Shown here: in pieces, positions 23,376 through 31,535 of the stretch
Layout: each line of letters opens with the position of its first letter
Numbering within the stretch: position 1 is the stretch's first letter
DNA from: an uncultured Prevotellaceae bacterium
GTDB lineage: Bacteria > Bacteroidota > Bacteroidia > Bacteroidales > Bacteroidaceae
Direction: 5' to 3'
DNA length: 41,452 nt
NCBI GenBank assembly: GCA_900315455.1
Contig: OMZE01000048.1
Span: forward strand, 1 to 41,452
The notes under the pieces: generated by a model
Database searches by the model: none
The model's input: the letters and a program-made list of their open reading frames with translations, nothing else
What the model was told of the DNA's origin: nothing
Position numbers and translations under genes: made by a program

Positions 23376-24140
23376 TCAATCTTTTACAAATTTCACCAAA
23401 CTTCTGCAGATTTCCACCTCTTCTTGACGGTCATCGCCCTTTCTCACTATCCTCACGACGAAGGTAAGGCCGTCGGCTGTCTCACGGTAGAAACGCAGCG
23501 TGTCGCCGGCGTGTGCCTCTGCCACATAGGCTATCTCGAAACGATGAAGCCGATGCGAAGCATACCATTCGAGCGGGAAGAGGTCGAGCACATGCTCGAT
23601 ATACTTCACGCTGTTCACATGACCATTGATGTCGATATCATTATAGTGCGTCTGCAACTCTGCCACGAGTTCGCCCGCTTCGCTGCAACTCACCCTTGAA
23701 CTGTTGGCTATAGGGCATTCCTTCTCTTTCTCCACATATCCGAGCAATGCCCCGTTGTTGACATCGAGGAGATTGGCGGGCTGACGGGTCTGCGTGTCGA
23801 TCATCGCCCATATCGAACGGCCATAGCCATACACCTTTCCCGTCTGCTGGTCGATGACCTTGAAATTGCGCTTGGTGAAGAAGCGCATGGCACTCTCCAC
23901 CCATGTCTCCACATCAAAATGGGCATACATGCGCGGCATCTCCTCCATCTCCACTGCCAAGCGCGAGAGCACCCAGGTCTTGTTGATGGTGTTGAGGTAT
24001 GACATACCAAACCCACGGTCGTGGGAATGGTAGTCGGCGGCATTGAGCAGATGGTTGCCCAGGTGCCCCATGAAAAGCCTTCCAGAGAAATCGCAATGGA
24101 AGGGTTCGGCAAGAAAGCCATAACGTCCTACTTTATCCAT
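23376..24140 (-). CDS. Acyl-ACP thioesterase (FatA/FatB-like)
   Basis: This 254-residue protein is a tandem hot-dog thioesterase that releases fatty acids from acyl carrier protein. N-terminal features are YGFLAEPFHCDFSGRL and an acyl-binding region WVLSRLAVEMEEMPRM. The second hot dog has NDIDINGHVNSVKYIEHVLDLFP, where the N and H of the D-x-N-x-HVN pattern are the expected catalytic residues. The ATG at 24140 overlaps the end of ilvN by 8 bp, so it is translationally coupled to it. Its place inside the branched-chain amino acid operon suggests a link to branched-chain fatty acid turnover; that is inference. Confidence 0.93.
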   Translation of the reverse strand: MDKVGRYGFLAEPFHCDFSGRLFMGHLGNHLLNAADYHSHDRGFGMSYLNTINKTWVLSRLAVEMEEMPRMYAHFDVETWVESAMRFFTKRNFKVIDQQTGKVYGYGRSIWAMIDTQTRQPANLLDVNNGALLGYVEKEKECPIANSSRVSCSEAGELVAELQTHYNDIDINGHVNSVKYIEHVLDLFPLEWYASHRLHRFEIAYVAEAHAGDTLRFYRETADGLTFVVRIVRKGDDRQEEVEICRSLVKFVKD

Positions 24141-24678
24141 TGTCGTGTTCCGTCTGTCGTTGGTCAAGGAATGCACTCACCTCCTCCTCCGTGCTGCGGG
24201 TGATGGCGATGCGGCCGCTACGCGTGTATTGCAACACACAGTCGAACTCGTTGAGCGCCTTATACAATGCCACGATGTCTTCTGTCACGCCACTCTTCAT
24301 CACTGCCACATAAGTGGGGTTTACCTCGATAATCTGCGCGTCGTAATGCCTGACGATGCGCGACACATTGGGATTGTCGAGCACAGTCTGCGTAGAGAGT
24401 TTATAGAGACCTGTCTCACGTATGAAGAGTTGGTCGTCGGTATAGAACTTGGCCTTCACCACGTCGATTTTCTTCTCTATCTGCCGGGTGATTTTCTCTA
24501 TCTGGTCGGGGTCGCTCCATGCGGTGATGGTGTATTTGTGCAGCCCCTCGATGCTCGATGCCGACACATTGAGACTCTCGATGTTCACCTGCCTGCGTGT
24601 GAAGACCGCCGTAATCTGGTTGAGGATACCCGCGATATTCTCTGAGTAGACCAGCAATGTATAGAATTTCTTTTCCAT
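24133..24678 (-). CDS. ilvN: Acetolactate synthase small (regulatory) subunit
   Basis: This 181-residue protein has an N-terminal ACT domain (YTLLVYSENIAGILNQITAVFTRRQVNIESL) that binds the feedback inhibitor valine, and a C-terminal activation domain (ETGLYKLS, QIIEVNPTYVAVMKSG). It activates the catalytic subunit IlvB, encoded 33 bp upstream. The stop overlaps the thioesterase start by 8 bp. Length fits the IlvN/IlvH family. Confidence 0.95.
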   Translation of the reverse strand: MEKKFYTLLVYSENIAGILNQITAVFTRRQVNIESLNVSASSIEGLHKYTITAWSDPDQIEKITRQIEKKIDVVKAKFYTDDQLFIRETGLYKLSTQTVLDNPNVSRIVRHYDAQIIEVNPTYVAVMKSGVTEDIVALYKALNEFDCVLQYTRSGRIAITRSTEEEVSAFLDQRQTEHDNG

Positions 24679-24711
24679 TTTTCCGTATTTTATTCAACCT
24701 CCTCTTCCTCA

Positions 24712-26424
24712 TCATACAGTGATATCGAGCATCATCTCGTCGACACTCATGCCCGGAGGGGTGATGGGCAGCACGTTGTCGTCTTCCAAGATGGCACACT
24801 CGAGCAGAAAAGGTCCGGGTGTAGCCAACATATTGTCGATGGCTTCCTGCAGGTCGTCTCTGATAATGGCCACCTGATAAGGGATGTCATAGGCTGCCGC
24901 CACCTTGCCATAGTCGGGGTTCATCATGCGTGTGAACGACTGCCGGCGGTTGAAGAACATGTCTTGCCACTGACGCACATTGCCGAGGTAGTTGTTATTG
25001 AGGATAATCATCTTCACCGGAGCATGGGTCTCCATGATGGTGCCCATCTCCTGAATACTCATCTGGAAGCCGCCATCGCCCATAAACACACAGACCGTGC
25101 GCTGGGGAGCGCCAAACGTGGCGCCTATGGCTGCCGGCATGCCGAAGCCCATGGTGCCCAGTCCGCCACTGGTGACGATGGAGCGCTGTTGGAGGTACTT
25201 GAAATAGCGGCAACTGAAGAGTTGGTTCTGCCCCACATCGGTGACGAGGATGGCTTCGCCTTTCGTCGACTCCGCCACGAGGTTCACCACCTCGCCCATG
25301 AGCAGCGGTCCGTCCTTGGGATGGATGGCCGGCTCCACCACACGGCGCCATTCCTTCTCTGCCAAGGGGACAAAACTCTTGCGCCACTCCTGATGGTCGG
25401 CAGGGCGCAGCAGTTGGGTGATGGCAGGTAGGGTGACCTTACAGTCGCCGATGACCGGCACATGGCATTTCACGTTCTTGTTGATTTCTGCCCTGTCGAT
25501 ATCAAGGTGTATCACCTTCGCCTGACGAGCGTAGGTGTCGGTACGGCCTGTCACACGGTCGCTGAAACGCATGCCAATGGCGATGAGGACATCACACTCC
25601 TGCTCCTTCACGTTGGGTGCATAGTTGCCGTGCATGCCGAGCATGCCCACATTGAGCGGGTGGTTGCTGGGGAGGGCAGAGAGGCCGAGCATGGTGCGCC
25701 CGGCGGGGATATCCGCTTTCTCAAGGAAAGCGACCAGTTCGGCCTGTGCATTACCGAGTTCCACCCCCTGTCCCACCAGGGCCAACGGACGCTTGGCTTT
25801 GTTGATGAGTTCGGCGGCTTGCTGCACACAATTTTCGTCGATCTTGGGATATGGAACATAACTGCGAATGAAATCCACTTTCTGGGGCTGCCACTCCGTG
25901 GTCTGTGTCTGCGCGTTCTTGGCGAAGTCGAGCACCACCGGACCTGGCCGGCCACTGCGGGCGATGAAAAACGCTCTGCTCACCGCCCACGCCACGTCTT
26001 CGGCCCGGCGAATCTGGTAACTCCATTTCGAGATGGGCTGGGCAACACCCACGAGGTCTACCTCCTGGAAGGCATCGGAGCCAAGGGCTGCCACGCCCAC
26101 CTGTCCGGCAATGACCACAATGGGGGTAGAGTCCATCATCGCGTCGGCCACACCAGTGAGGGTGTTGGTGGCGCCAGGACCGCTGGTCACCAGACAGACG
26201 CCCACTTTTCCGCTTACCCTCGCATAGCCCTCGGCGGCATGTGCCGCCGACTGCTCATGACGCACAAGGATATGCTCGAATGTTTTCTCCTCGCCTTGCG
26301 TATAGTCGTAGAGCGCGTCGAAAACGGGCATAATGGCTCCTCCCGGATAGCCGAAGATAGTGGTCACGCCTTCAGCCTTCAGCGACCGCATGAGTGCCTC
26401 AGCACCTGTAATGATATCTTTCAT
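24712..26424 (-). CDS. ilvB: Acetolactate synthase large (catalytic) subunit
   Basis: This 570-residue thiamine-diphosphate enzyme condenses pyruvate with pyruvate or 2-oxobutyrate, the first step to valine, leucine and isoleucine. The ThDP glutamate region is GYPGGAIMPVFDALY with HEQSAAHAAEGYAR. The FAD-binding middle domain follows (GMLGMHGNYAPNVKEQ). The C-terminal ThDP motif is FMGDGGFQMSIQEMGT...NNNYLGNVRQWQ. It starts with ATG at 26424, 12 bp after the ilvD stop, and is followed by ilvN. Operon organisation is clear from the spacing. Confidence 0.97.
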   Translation of the reverse strand: MKDIITGAEALMRSLKAEGVTTIFGYPGGAIMPVFDALYDYTQGEEKTFEHILVRHEQSAAHAAEGYARVSGKVGVCLVTSGPGATNTLTGVADAMMDSTPIVVIAGQVGVAALGSDAFQEVDLVGVAQPISKWSYQIRRAEDVAWAVSRAFFIARSGRPGPVVLDFAKNAQTQTTEWQPQKVDFIRSYVPYPKIDENCVQQAAELINKAKRPLALVGQGVELGNAQAELVAFLEKADIPAGRTMLGLSALPSNHPLNVGMLGMHGNYAPNVKEQECDVLIAIGMRFSDRVTGRTDTYARQAKVIHLDIDRAEINKNVKCHVPVIGDCKVTLPAITQLLRPADHQEWRKSFVPLAEKEWRRVVEPAIHPKDGPLLMGEVVNLVAESTKGEAILVTDVGQNQLFSCRYFKYLQQRSIVTSGGLGTMGFGMPAAIGATFGAPQRTVCVFMGDGGFQMSIQEMGTIMETHAPVKMIILNNNYLGNVRQWQDMFFNRRQSFTRMMNPDYGKVAAAYDIPYQVAIIRDDLQEAIDNMLATPGPFLLECAILEDDNVLPITPPGMSVDEMMLDITV

Positions 26425-26436
26425 CTGCTTGTCGTA

Positions 26437-28248
26437 TTAGTCTTCTATGATTCGCACACCACCCTTGTCGGCAGAACTCACGCTTTGGGCATAGGCCTTG
26501 AGGGCTTTGCTCACCACCCTGTTGCGGGTGAGGGGGCGCTGTGGGCGACGCGACAGTTCGTCGTCGCTCAGCCGCACGTTGATGCTGCGGTGGGGGATAT
26601 CGATTTCGATGATGTCGCCATCGACGATTTTCCCGACATTACCACCCGAAGCCGCCTCGGGGGAGATATGCCCGATGCTCAGGCCCGACGTGCCTCCTGA
26701 GAAGCGTCCGTCGGTGATGAGGGCACATTCCTTGCCCAGGTGCATGCTCTTGATATACGAGGTGGGATAGAGCATCTCCTGCATGCCCGGACCGCCTTTA
26801 GGCCCTTCGTGGGTGATGACCACGCAGTCGCCGCTCTTCACCTGTCCACCGAGGATGCCTTCGCAGGCCTCTTCCTGAGAGTCGAACACCTTGGCGGGTC
26901 CCTCGAAAGTCCACAGGGCGGGGTCGACGCCTGCCGTCTTCACCACACAACCGTCTTGCGCGATGTTGCCAAAGAGCACAGCGAGTCCACCATCCTTGGT
27001 ATAAGCATGGGGGATATCGCGCACACAACCGTTGGCACGGTCGGTGTCGAGGGTTTCCCACTGGGCGTCTTGCGACCCCATCTTCGTGGAGAACCTGCCA
27101 CCCGGTGCGCTGAGGTAGATACGGCTGGCCTCGGCATCGATATCCTTGCCGGTGATGTCATACTTGCACAGAGCCTCGGCAAGTGTCATGCCATCCACCC
27201 GGAGCACGTTGCCATTGATGAGTCCGCCTCGATTGAGTTCGTTGATGATGCCGAGGATGCCTCCTGCCCTGCCACACTCCTGCACGCTGTAGCGCTGGGT
27301 GTTGGGGGCGAGTTTGCACAGACATGGCACCTTGCGGCTCAGCATGTCGATATCGCGCATCTGGAAGTCGGCACCAGCCTCCTGTGCCACGGCAAGCAGG
27401 TGCAGCACCGTGTTGGTGGAACCGCCCATGGCGATGTCGAGGGTCATGGCGTTGAGGAAGGCGTCGCGTGTGGCAATAGACCGTGGCAGCACGCGCTCGT
27501 CGCCGTCGCGGTAGTATTTATAGGCATTGTCAACTATCAGACGGGCAGCGTCCTTGAACAACCTGACGCGGTTGACATGGGTGGCGAGGATGGTGCCGTT
27601 GCCGGGGAGGGAGAGGCCGATGGCCTCGGTGAGGGAGTTCATCGAGTTGGCGGTGAACATGCCCGAGCAACTGCCGCATCCCGGACAGGCACAGCCCTCC
27701 AGTTCTGCCATGTCGGCATCGCTCACCGTCGGGTCGGCGCCCTTAATCATAGCAGTGACGAGGTCGGCATTCTCACCTTTCCACCGTCCTGCCTCCATCG
27801 GACCACCGCTGACGAAGACGGCGGGGATATTCAGTCGCATGGCTGCCATAAGCATGCCGGGAGTCACTTTGTCGCAGTTGGAGATACACACCATGGCATC
27901 GGCCTTGTGGGCATTGACCATATACTCCACCGAGTCGGCGATGATGTCGCGTGAGGGCAGCGAATAGAGCATGCCATCGTGCCCCATGGCAATGCCATCG
28001 TCGATGGCGATGGTGTTGAACTCTGCGGCATAGCAGCCCAGAGATTCTATCTCTTGTTTCACTATCTGACCTATCTCATGCAGATGGGTATGACCCGGAA
28101 CAAACTGAGTGAATGAATTGACTACGGCGATGATGGGTTTTCCAAACTGTTCCCTCTTCATGCCTGCGGCCACCCACAGTGCCCTGGCACCGGCCATCTT
28201 ACGTCCCTCAGTGCACACAGCACTTCTCAACTGATGTTTCCACTCCAT
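26437..28248 (-). CDS. ilvD: Dihydroxy-acid dehydratase IlvD
   Basis: This 603-residue iron-sulfur dehydratase converts dihydroxy acids to 2-oxo acids. It starts [25 protein letters not shown]. The cluster cysteines are seen in [12 protein letters not shown] and [19 protein letters not shown], and the C-terminal domain has [25 protein letters not shown]. Length is normal. It is the first gene of the ilvD-ilvB-ilvN-thioesterase-ilvC operon and is read from the promoter at 28338-28369, giving a leader of about 85 nt. No clear leader peptide or attenuator was found in that leader. Confidence 0.97.
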   Translation of the reverse strand: MEWKHQLRSAVCTEGRKMAGARALWVAAGMKREQFGKPIIAVVNSFTQFVPGHTHLHEIGQIVKQEIESLGCYAAEFNTIAIDDGIAMGHDGMLYSLPSRDIIADSVEYMVNAHKADAMVCISNCDKVTPGMLMAAMRLNIPAVFVSGGPMEAGRWKGENADLVTAMIKGADPTVSDADMAELEGCACPGCGSCSGMFTANSMNSLTEAIGLSLPGNGTILATHVNRVRLFKDAARLIVDNAYKYYRDGDERVLPRSIATRDAFLNAMTLDIAMGGSTNTVLHLLAVAQEAGADFQMRDIDMLSRKVPCLCKLAPNTQRYSVQECGRAGGILGIINELNRGGLINGNVLRVDGMTLAEALCKYDITGKDIDAEASRIYLSAPGGRFSTKMGSQDAQWETLDTDRANGCVRDIPHAYTKDGGLAVLFGNIAQDGCVVKTAGVDPALWTFEGPAKVFDSQEEACEGILGGQVKSGDCVVITHEGPKGGPGMQEMLYPTSYIKSMHLGKECALITDGRFSGGTSGLSIGHISPEAASGGNVGKIVDGDIIEIDIPHRSINVRLSDDELSRRPQRPLTRNRVVSKALKAYAQSVSSADKGGVRIIED

Positions 28249-28337
28249 TTTTATATCGTTTTTAATTATTTCTCAAACTTCGCATCCGCTCAACTTGCAG
28301 AACTTGAAGTAAATGAGTTATTATACAATTGAAGTGG

Positions 28338-28369
28338 CAAAGGTACGAATAAGCGAGCGAAAAGCCAAA
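28338..28369 (-). promoter_or_regulatory. Promoter of the ilv operon, partly within the 77-bp repeat
   Basis: Minus-strand TTTG (28366-28369), 20-bp spacer, TACCTTTG (28338-28345): an exact consensus. The TTTG and spacer lie within repeat copy 1; the last bases of the -7 box come from outside it. In copies 2 and 3 the same positions read TACCTCTG, one mismatch. Confidence 0.75.
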
Positions 28370-28552
28370 TATTTATTTGGACTTTTCTGAGCGAGAGTAC
28401 CTTCGACCGAAGGTCAGAGGTACGAATAAGCGAGCGAAAAGCCAAATATTTATTTGGACTTTTCTGAGCGAGAGTACCTTCGACCGAAGGTCAGAGGTAC
28501 GAATAAGCAAGCGAAAAGCCAAATATTTATTTGGACTTTTCTGAGCGAGAGA
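28341..28552. repeat. 77-bp tandem repeat (2.75 copies) with two hairpins per unit
   Basis: Units begin AGGTACGAATAAG at 28341, 28418 and 28495, exactly 77 bp apart; copy 3 differs by one base early on and is lost after about 28552. Each unit carries GAAAAG-CCAAATA-TT-TATTTGG-A-CTTTTC, a 13-bp stem with one bulge. Copies 1 and 2 also carry ACCTTCG-AC-CGAAGGT. On the minus strand each unit carries a promoter-like TTTG-N20-TACCTnTG. The repeat fills most of the 334-bp gap between ilvD and the zeta-like kinase gene. Confidence 0.93.
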
Positions 28553-28582
28553 GGGAACAATAAGGGAACTACACTTGTTGGA

Positions 28583-29179
28583 CTAAAAATTTACAAGAAC
28601 CTTGGCCCATTCAGGAATGTCGTCAGTGTATTTCTTAACAAGATTGCCATCAACGGTTCTGTAAAGCAGACGAGGCAATTGATTGTCAACCGAGTTGTCA
28701 TAGACATAAGCACGGTCTACTATGGAAATCGCCTCTTCGGCATTGATGAGCGACTTATAATAGCGTGAAACAACTTTGGAGATAGGCACTTCATGACCAC
28801 CATTCATGAACCGCTGGGTGATACGGACAACATTGATGGCTGGGTCAGAGGTACAAACAAAAAAGAACCTTATGAAAAAACCTGCAGTCTTGGCTTTTCG
28901 GATGAATTCCAACTTCTCCTGAGAAGAAAAGACTGTCTCAAAAACAAAATCTTGTCTCGTTTCCAGGCACTCATAACGTAATTGTGTCGCGTGCTCTGCT
29001 GCTTTCAACACAGCATCGTGGGAATTCCAGTCTCCATATACTTTCTGCGCGATGTTATCAGGGTTGATATATATACTATCTGCTGCCCATTCGTTGTTTA
29101 GCAGTTGAACAGTTGTCGTGGTCTTGCCCGAACCATTTGGACCAGCAACCACACAAAGGGTAGGACGACGTTCAGCCAT
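28583..29179 (-). CDS. Zeta-toxin-like P-loop kinase
   Basis: This 198-residue protein has Walker A GPNGSGKT at residues 13-20, then YINPDNIAQKVYGDW and the ETRQDFVFETVFSSQEKLEFIRKAKTAGF segment characteristic of zeta-toxin/AAA_33 kinases. RITQRFMNGGHEVPISKVVSRYYKSL supplies the lid arginines, and YVYDNSVDNQLPRLLYR follows. Zeta toxins phosphorylate UDP-sugar peptidoglycan precursors; many chromosomal relatives have unknown substrates. A 67-residue gene directly upstream overlaps its start by 8 bp, suggesting a two-gene module. The gene ends about 30 bp before the 77-bp repeat array. The family is clear; the toxin role is inferred. Confidence 0.88.
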   Translation of the reverse strand: MAERRPTLCVVAGPNGSGKTTTTVQLLNNEWAADSIYINPDNIAQKVYGDWNSHDAVLKAAEHATQLRYECLETRQDFVFETVFSSQEKLEFIRKAKTAGFFIRFFFVCTSDPAINVVRITQRFMNGGHEVPISKVVSRYYKSLINAEEAISIVDRAYVYDNSVDNQLPRLLYRTVDGNLVKKYTDDIPEWAKVLVNF

Positions 29180-29375
29180 TGAGCATATTGTTTCTTTGGG
29201 AACGTCTTAAATTGATAGCACACAAAACTTCAGAAAAACGCCGTTGTTTTTCAGCCTCTGCTCTGGCACTCGACTCGCGAGCAGCCTTCGCCACGTCCTC
29301 CATTAAAGCCTGAAGCATCTCGTCTGTCGGCTCTTCCATAGATGTCAGCCGATATTTCTTATAGGTTTCTGGCAT
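29172..29375 (-). CDS. Small helical protein, possible partner or antitoxin of the zeta-like kinase
   Basis: This 67-residue protein reads MPETYKKYRLTSMEEPTDE and continues as a charged, alanine- and glutamate-rich helix (LMEDVAKAARESSARAEAEKQRR) with a basic tail. I recognise no named family. Its last codons overlap the kinase start by 8 bp (ATGGCTGA), so the two should be translationally coupled in the order small protein then kinase, as in many toxin-antitoxin pairs. It differs from the classical epsilon antitoxin in sequence and length, so antitoxin function is only a hypothesis. Confidence 0.7.
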   Translation of the reverse strand: MPETYKKYRLTSMEEPTDEMLQALMEDVAKAARESSARAEAEKQRRFSEVLCAINLRRSQRNNMLNG

Positions 29376-29397
29376 AATTAACGCTACTTTAATACTA

Positions 29398-29405
29398 CAA
29401 ACATA
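29398..29405 (-). promoter_or_regulatory. Candidate -7 box of the small-protein/zeta-kinase operon
   Basis: Minus-strand TATGTTTG is a perfect TAnnTTTG, 22 bp before the ATG at 29375. A second perfect box, TAATTTTG, lies at 29490-29497 and has an ATTG about 19 bp upstream; either or both could be used. The remaining bases between 29376 and 29641 hold no gene that I can support. Confidence 0.45.
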
Positions 29406-29641
29406 TTAAAAGCCGAATATCAAGCATTACAAAAGACTAAGTTTCTCGCTTTCTTTGTTGAGGTGCTTACCATATTCGCCACACAGCGACAAAATTACAA
29501 ATTCTTTTTGATACAACAATCTATCATCCCTATCTTTTATGGATTATTATCTATGCACCCCATGAATAGCCACTCATGACATCCTTGGCATAGTGAAACA
29601 GACAAGATGTGGCAACGATTCTACTAAAAAGTGGGATTTTA

Positions 29642-29673
29642 TTTGGCATATCGCTCTTTTTGCACTATTTTTG
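29642..29673 (+). promoter_or_regulatory. Promoter of the YiiX-like lipoprotein gene
   Basis: TTTG (29642-29645), 20-bp spacer, TATTTTTG (29666-29673), an exact consensus. The ATG at 29680 follows only 6 bp later, so the transcript may be leaderless. Confidence 0.6.
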
Positions 29674-29679
29674 CATGGA

Positions 29680-30315
29680 ATGAGATATTTCACCCTTTTC
29701 ACCCCACTCCGAAGGCTGGCACTCATGGCCTCTTGCCTGACATTGTGGGGATGTACCGATACGCAGCCACCCCACTGCATCATGCCCGACGACTGCACGC
29801 TGCATACAGGCGATGTCGTGTTCAGAAGAGGCAGCGGACTGACCAGTCGCACCGTGATAGCACTCGACGAGAAAGGCGAGTATTCACACGTGGGTATCGT
29901 GGTCGACTCTGCCGGAGTGAAGATGGTGGTGCATGCCGTGCCCGACGAGCCCGACTTCGAGGGTGACCCCGACAGGGTGAAGATGGACACACCCGAGCAG
30001 TTCTTCTCCTCGGTATATGCACAGATGGGCGAAGTGTGCCGACCCACCGACTCGCTGGCGGCACAAAAGGCGGCAGAGGCAGCACTCGAGGTTTACCACC
30101 GTCACGTCCTCTTCGACCATAGTTACGACGACATCGACACCACCCGCATGTACTGCACCGAACTGGTAGTATATGCCTATCACAAGGCCGGTGTGGAACT
30201 GGTGGGTGCCGGGAAGCACTATGTGGACATCCCCATGTTGAAGGTGGAATGCCGGTTCCCCTCCGACATATTGACATCGGATTTTTTACACTCAATCTAT
30301 AAGTTTAACAATTAA
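29680..30315 (+). CDS. YiiX/YebB-like (permuted NlpC/P60 fold) lipoprotein
   Basis: With the ATG at 29680 the product has 211 residues. The signal region is MRYFTLFTPLRRLALMASCLTLWGC, with a lipobox cysteine at 25. The longer in-frame start at 29593 puts about 30 non-conserved residues before it and is upstream of the promoter. The papain-like fold is permuted: the histidine is in EYSHVGIVVDS and the cysteine in RMYCTELVVYAYHKAG. GDVVFRRGSGLTSR starts the core. Relatives are amidases or peptidases of unknown substrate. It is 4 bp upstream of a second lipoprotein gene, so they form an operon that may run on to mlaEF. An ATG at 29725 is an alternative but lacks basic residues before the hydrophobic core. 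Confidence 0.85.
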   Translation: MRYFTLFTPLRRLALMASCLTLWGCTDTQPPHCIMPDDCTLHTGDVVFRRGSGLTSRTVIALDEKGEYSHVGIVVDSAGVKMVVHAVPDEPDFEGDPDRVKMDTPEQFFSSVYAQMGEVCRPTDSLAAQKAAEAALEVYHRHVLFDHSYDDIDTTRMYCTELVVYAYHKAGVELVGAGKHYVDIPMLKVECRFPSDILTSDFLHSIYKFNN

Positions 30316-30319
30316 GACA

Positions 30320-30715
30320 ATGACTACTATGAGAAAAATGATGTGGATGGCATGCCTCTGCATGCTGACAATGTTGGTCGTGGGCTGCAACAGCGGCAGC
30401 GAGACCCAGAAAGTGGCCGAGAAGTTCATGGAAGCCCAGAAAAACGAGGACGTGGATGCCATGTTCGACCTGATGTACTTCAAGAACGAGAACCAGAAGG
30501 AAGGCATGAAAGCCTTGCTGAATGAGAAGATTTCAAAGAAATCGGAAGGCTACAAGAAAGTGAAGAGTTATAAGTTCCTTGAAGAGACTGTGGACAAGGA
30601 CAAAGGCACAGCAGTAGTGAAATTCGACATCGTCTACGACAACGACAGCACGAAGCAGGATGACGTGAAACTGACGAAGGTCGACGGCAAGTGGATGGTC
30701 GACAGCGGAAAATAG
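30320..30715 (+). CDS. Small lipoprotein, DUF4878-like (NTF2-type fold)
   Basis: This 131-residue protein has a lipoprotein signal ending MLVVGC. The rest (VAEKFMEAQKNEDVDAMFDLMYF ... VVKFDIVYDNDSTKQDDVKLTKVDGKWMVD) has the helix-then-curved-sheet pattern of DUF4878/NTF2-like lipoproteins common in Bacteroidetes. ATG 30320 and ATG 30329 (MRKMMW) are both possible starts. It sits 4 bp after the YiiX-like gene and 71 bp before mlaE. Function unknown; no catalytic residues are expected. Confidence 0.85.
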   Translation: MTTMRKMMWMACLCMLTMLVVGCNSGSETQKVAEKFMEAQKNEDVDAMFDLMYFKNENQKEGMKALLNEKISKKSEGYKKVKSYKFLEETVDKDKGTAVVKFDIVYDNDSTKQDDVKLTKVDGKWMVDSGK

Positions 30716-30786
30716 CCCCTACCCTCTCCCACCTCTTCCCCGCCAGCAAGGCAAGCGAGGACCGCAATCAATAGCAATTAGAAAAG

Positions 30787-31533
30787 ATGATAATACTCAA
30801 GTTGCTCCAATCTTTCGGCGAATATCTCCTGCTCATGGCCCGGACATTCTCCAGACCTGAGCGGATGAGGATGTTTATGAAGAAATACGTGAAGGAGATG
30901 TCGGCATTGGGTGTCGACTCCATCGGCATCGTGCTGCTCATCTCGTTCTTCATAGGCGCAGTGATTTGTATCCAGATGAAACTGAACATCCAGAGTCCCT
31001 GGATGCCGCGCTTCGTCACGGGCTACACCACACGCGAGATCATGCTGCTGGAATTCTCTTCTTCCATCATGTGTCTCATCCTCGCAGGAAAGGTGGGGTC
31101 GAACATCGCTTCCGAACTGGGAACGATGAGGGTGACGCAACAGATTGACGCCCTCGAGATTATGGGCGTCAACTCTGCCAGTTACCTCATACTGCCCAAA
31201 ATTCTCGGCATGATCACCATCATGCCATTTCTCGTCATCTTCAGTGCTGCCACCGGCATCCTCGGTGCCTATGCCACGGCGTATATCGGACATGTGCTGC
31301 CCCCCGATGACCTCACGGTGGGCTTGCAGCACGATTTCAAGGCCTGGTTTATGTGGATGAGCATCATCAAGAGCCTTTTCTTCGCTTTCATCATTTCAAG
31401 CGTGGCTTCCTACTACGGCTATTCCGTGAAAGGCGGCTCGGTGGAGGTGGGCGAGGCGAGCACCTCGGCAGTGGTGTCGAGCAGCGTGCTCATCCTGTTC
31501 TCCGACGTATTTCTCACCCAACTCCTCTCGTAA
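30787..31533 (+). CDS. mlaE: MlaE-like ABC permease for phospholipid transport
   Basis: This 248-residue integral membrane protein has about five transmembrane segments. Family signature stretches are GVDSIGIVLLISFFIGAVICIQ and REIMLLEFSSSIMCLILAGKVGSNIASELGTMRVTQQIDALEIMG, followed by YLILPKILGMITIMPFLVIF. MlaE moves lipids between the inner membrane and an MCE-domain partner to keep outer-membrane asymmetry. Its ATPase MlaF is encoded 2 bp downstream. No MCE (MlaD) gene follows here; the next gene is on the other strand. Confidence 0.95.
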   Translation: MIILKLLQSFGEYLLLMARTFSRPERMRMFMKKYVKEMSALGVDSIGIVLLISFFIGAVICIQMKLNIQSPWMPRFVTGYTTREIMLLEFSSSIMCLILAGKVGSNIASELGTMRVTQQIDALEIMGVNSASYLILPKILGMITIMPFLVIFSAATGILGAYATAYIGHVLPPDDLTVGLQHDFKAWFMWMSIIKSLFFAFIISSVASYYGYSVKGGSVEVGEASTSAVVSSSVLILFSDVFLTQLLS

Positions 31534-31535
31534 CC

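Noticed and set aside
28249-28331. Leader peptide attenuator for the ilv operon
   Set aside because: No short frame rich in Ile, Leu or Val codons and no terminator/antiterminator pair were seen.
28341-28552. CRISPR array
   Set aside because: The 77-bp units are contiguous with no unique spacers, and there are no cas genes.
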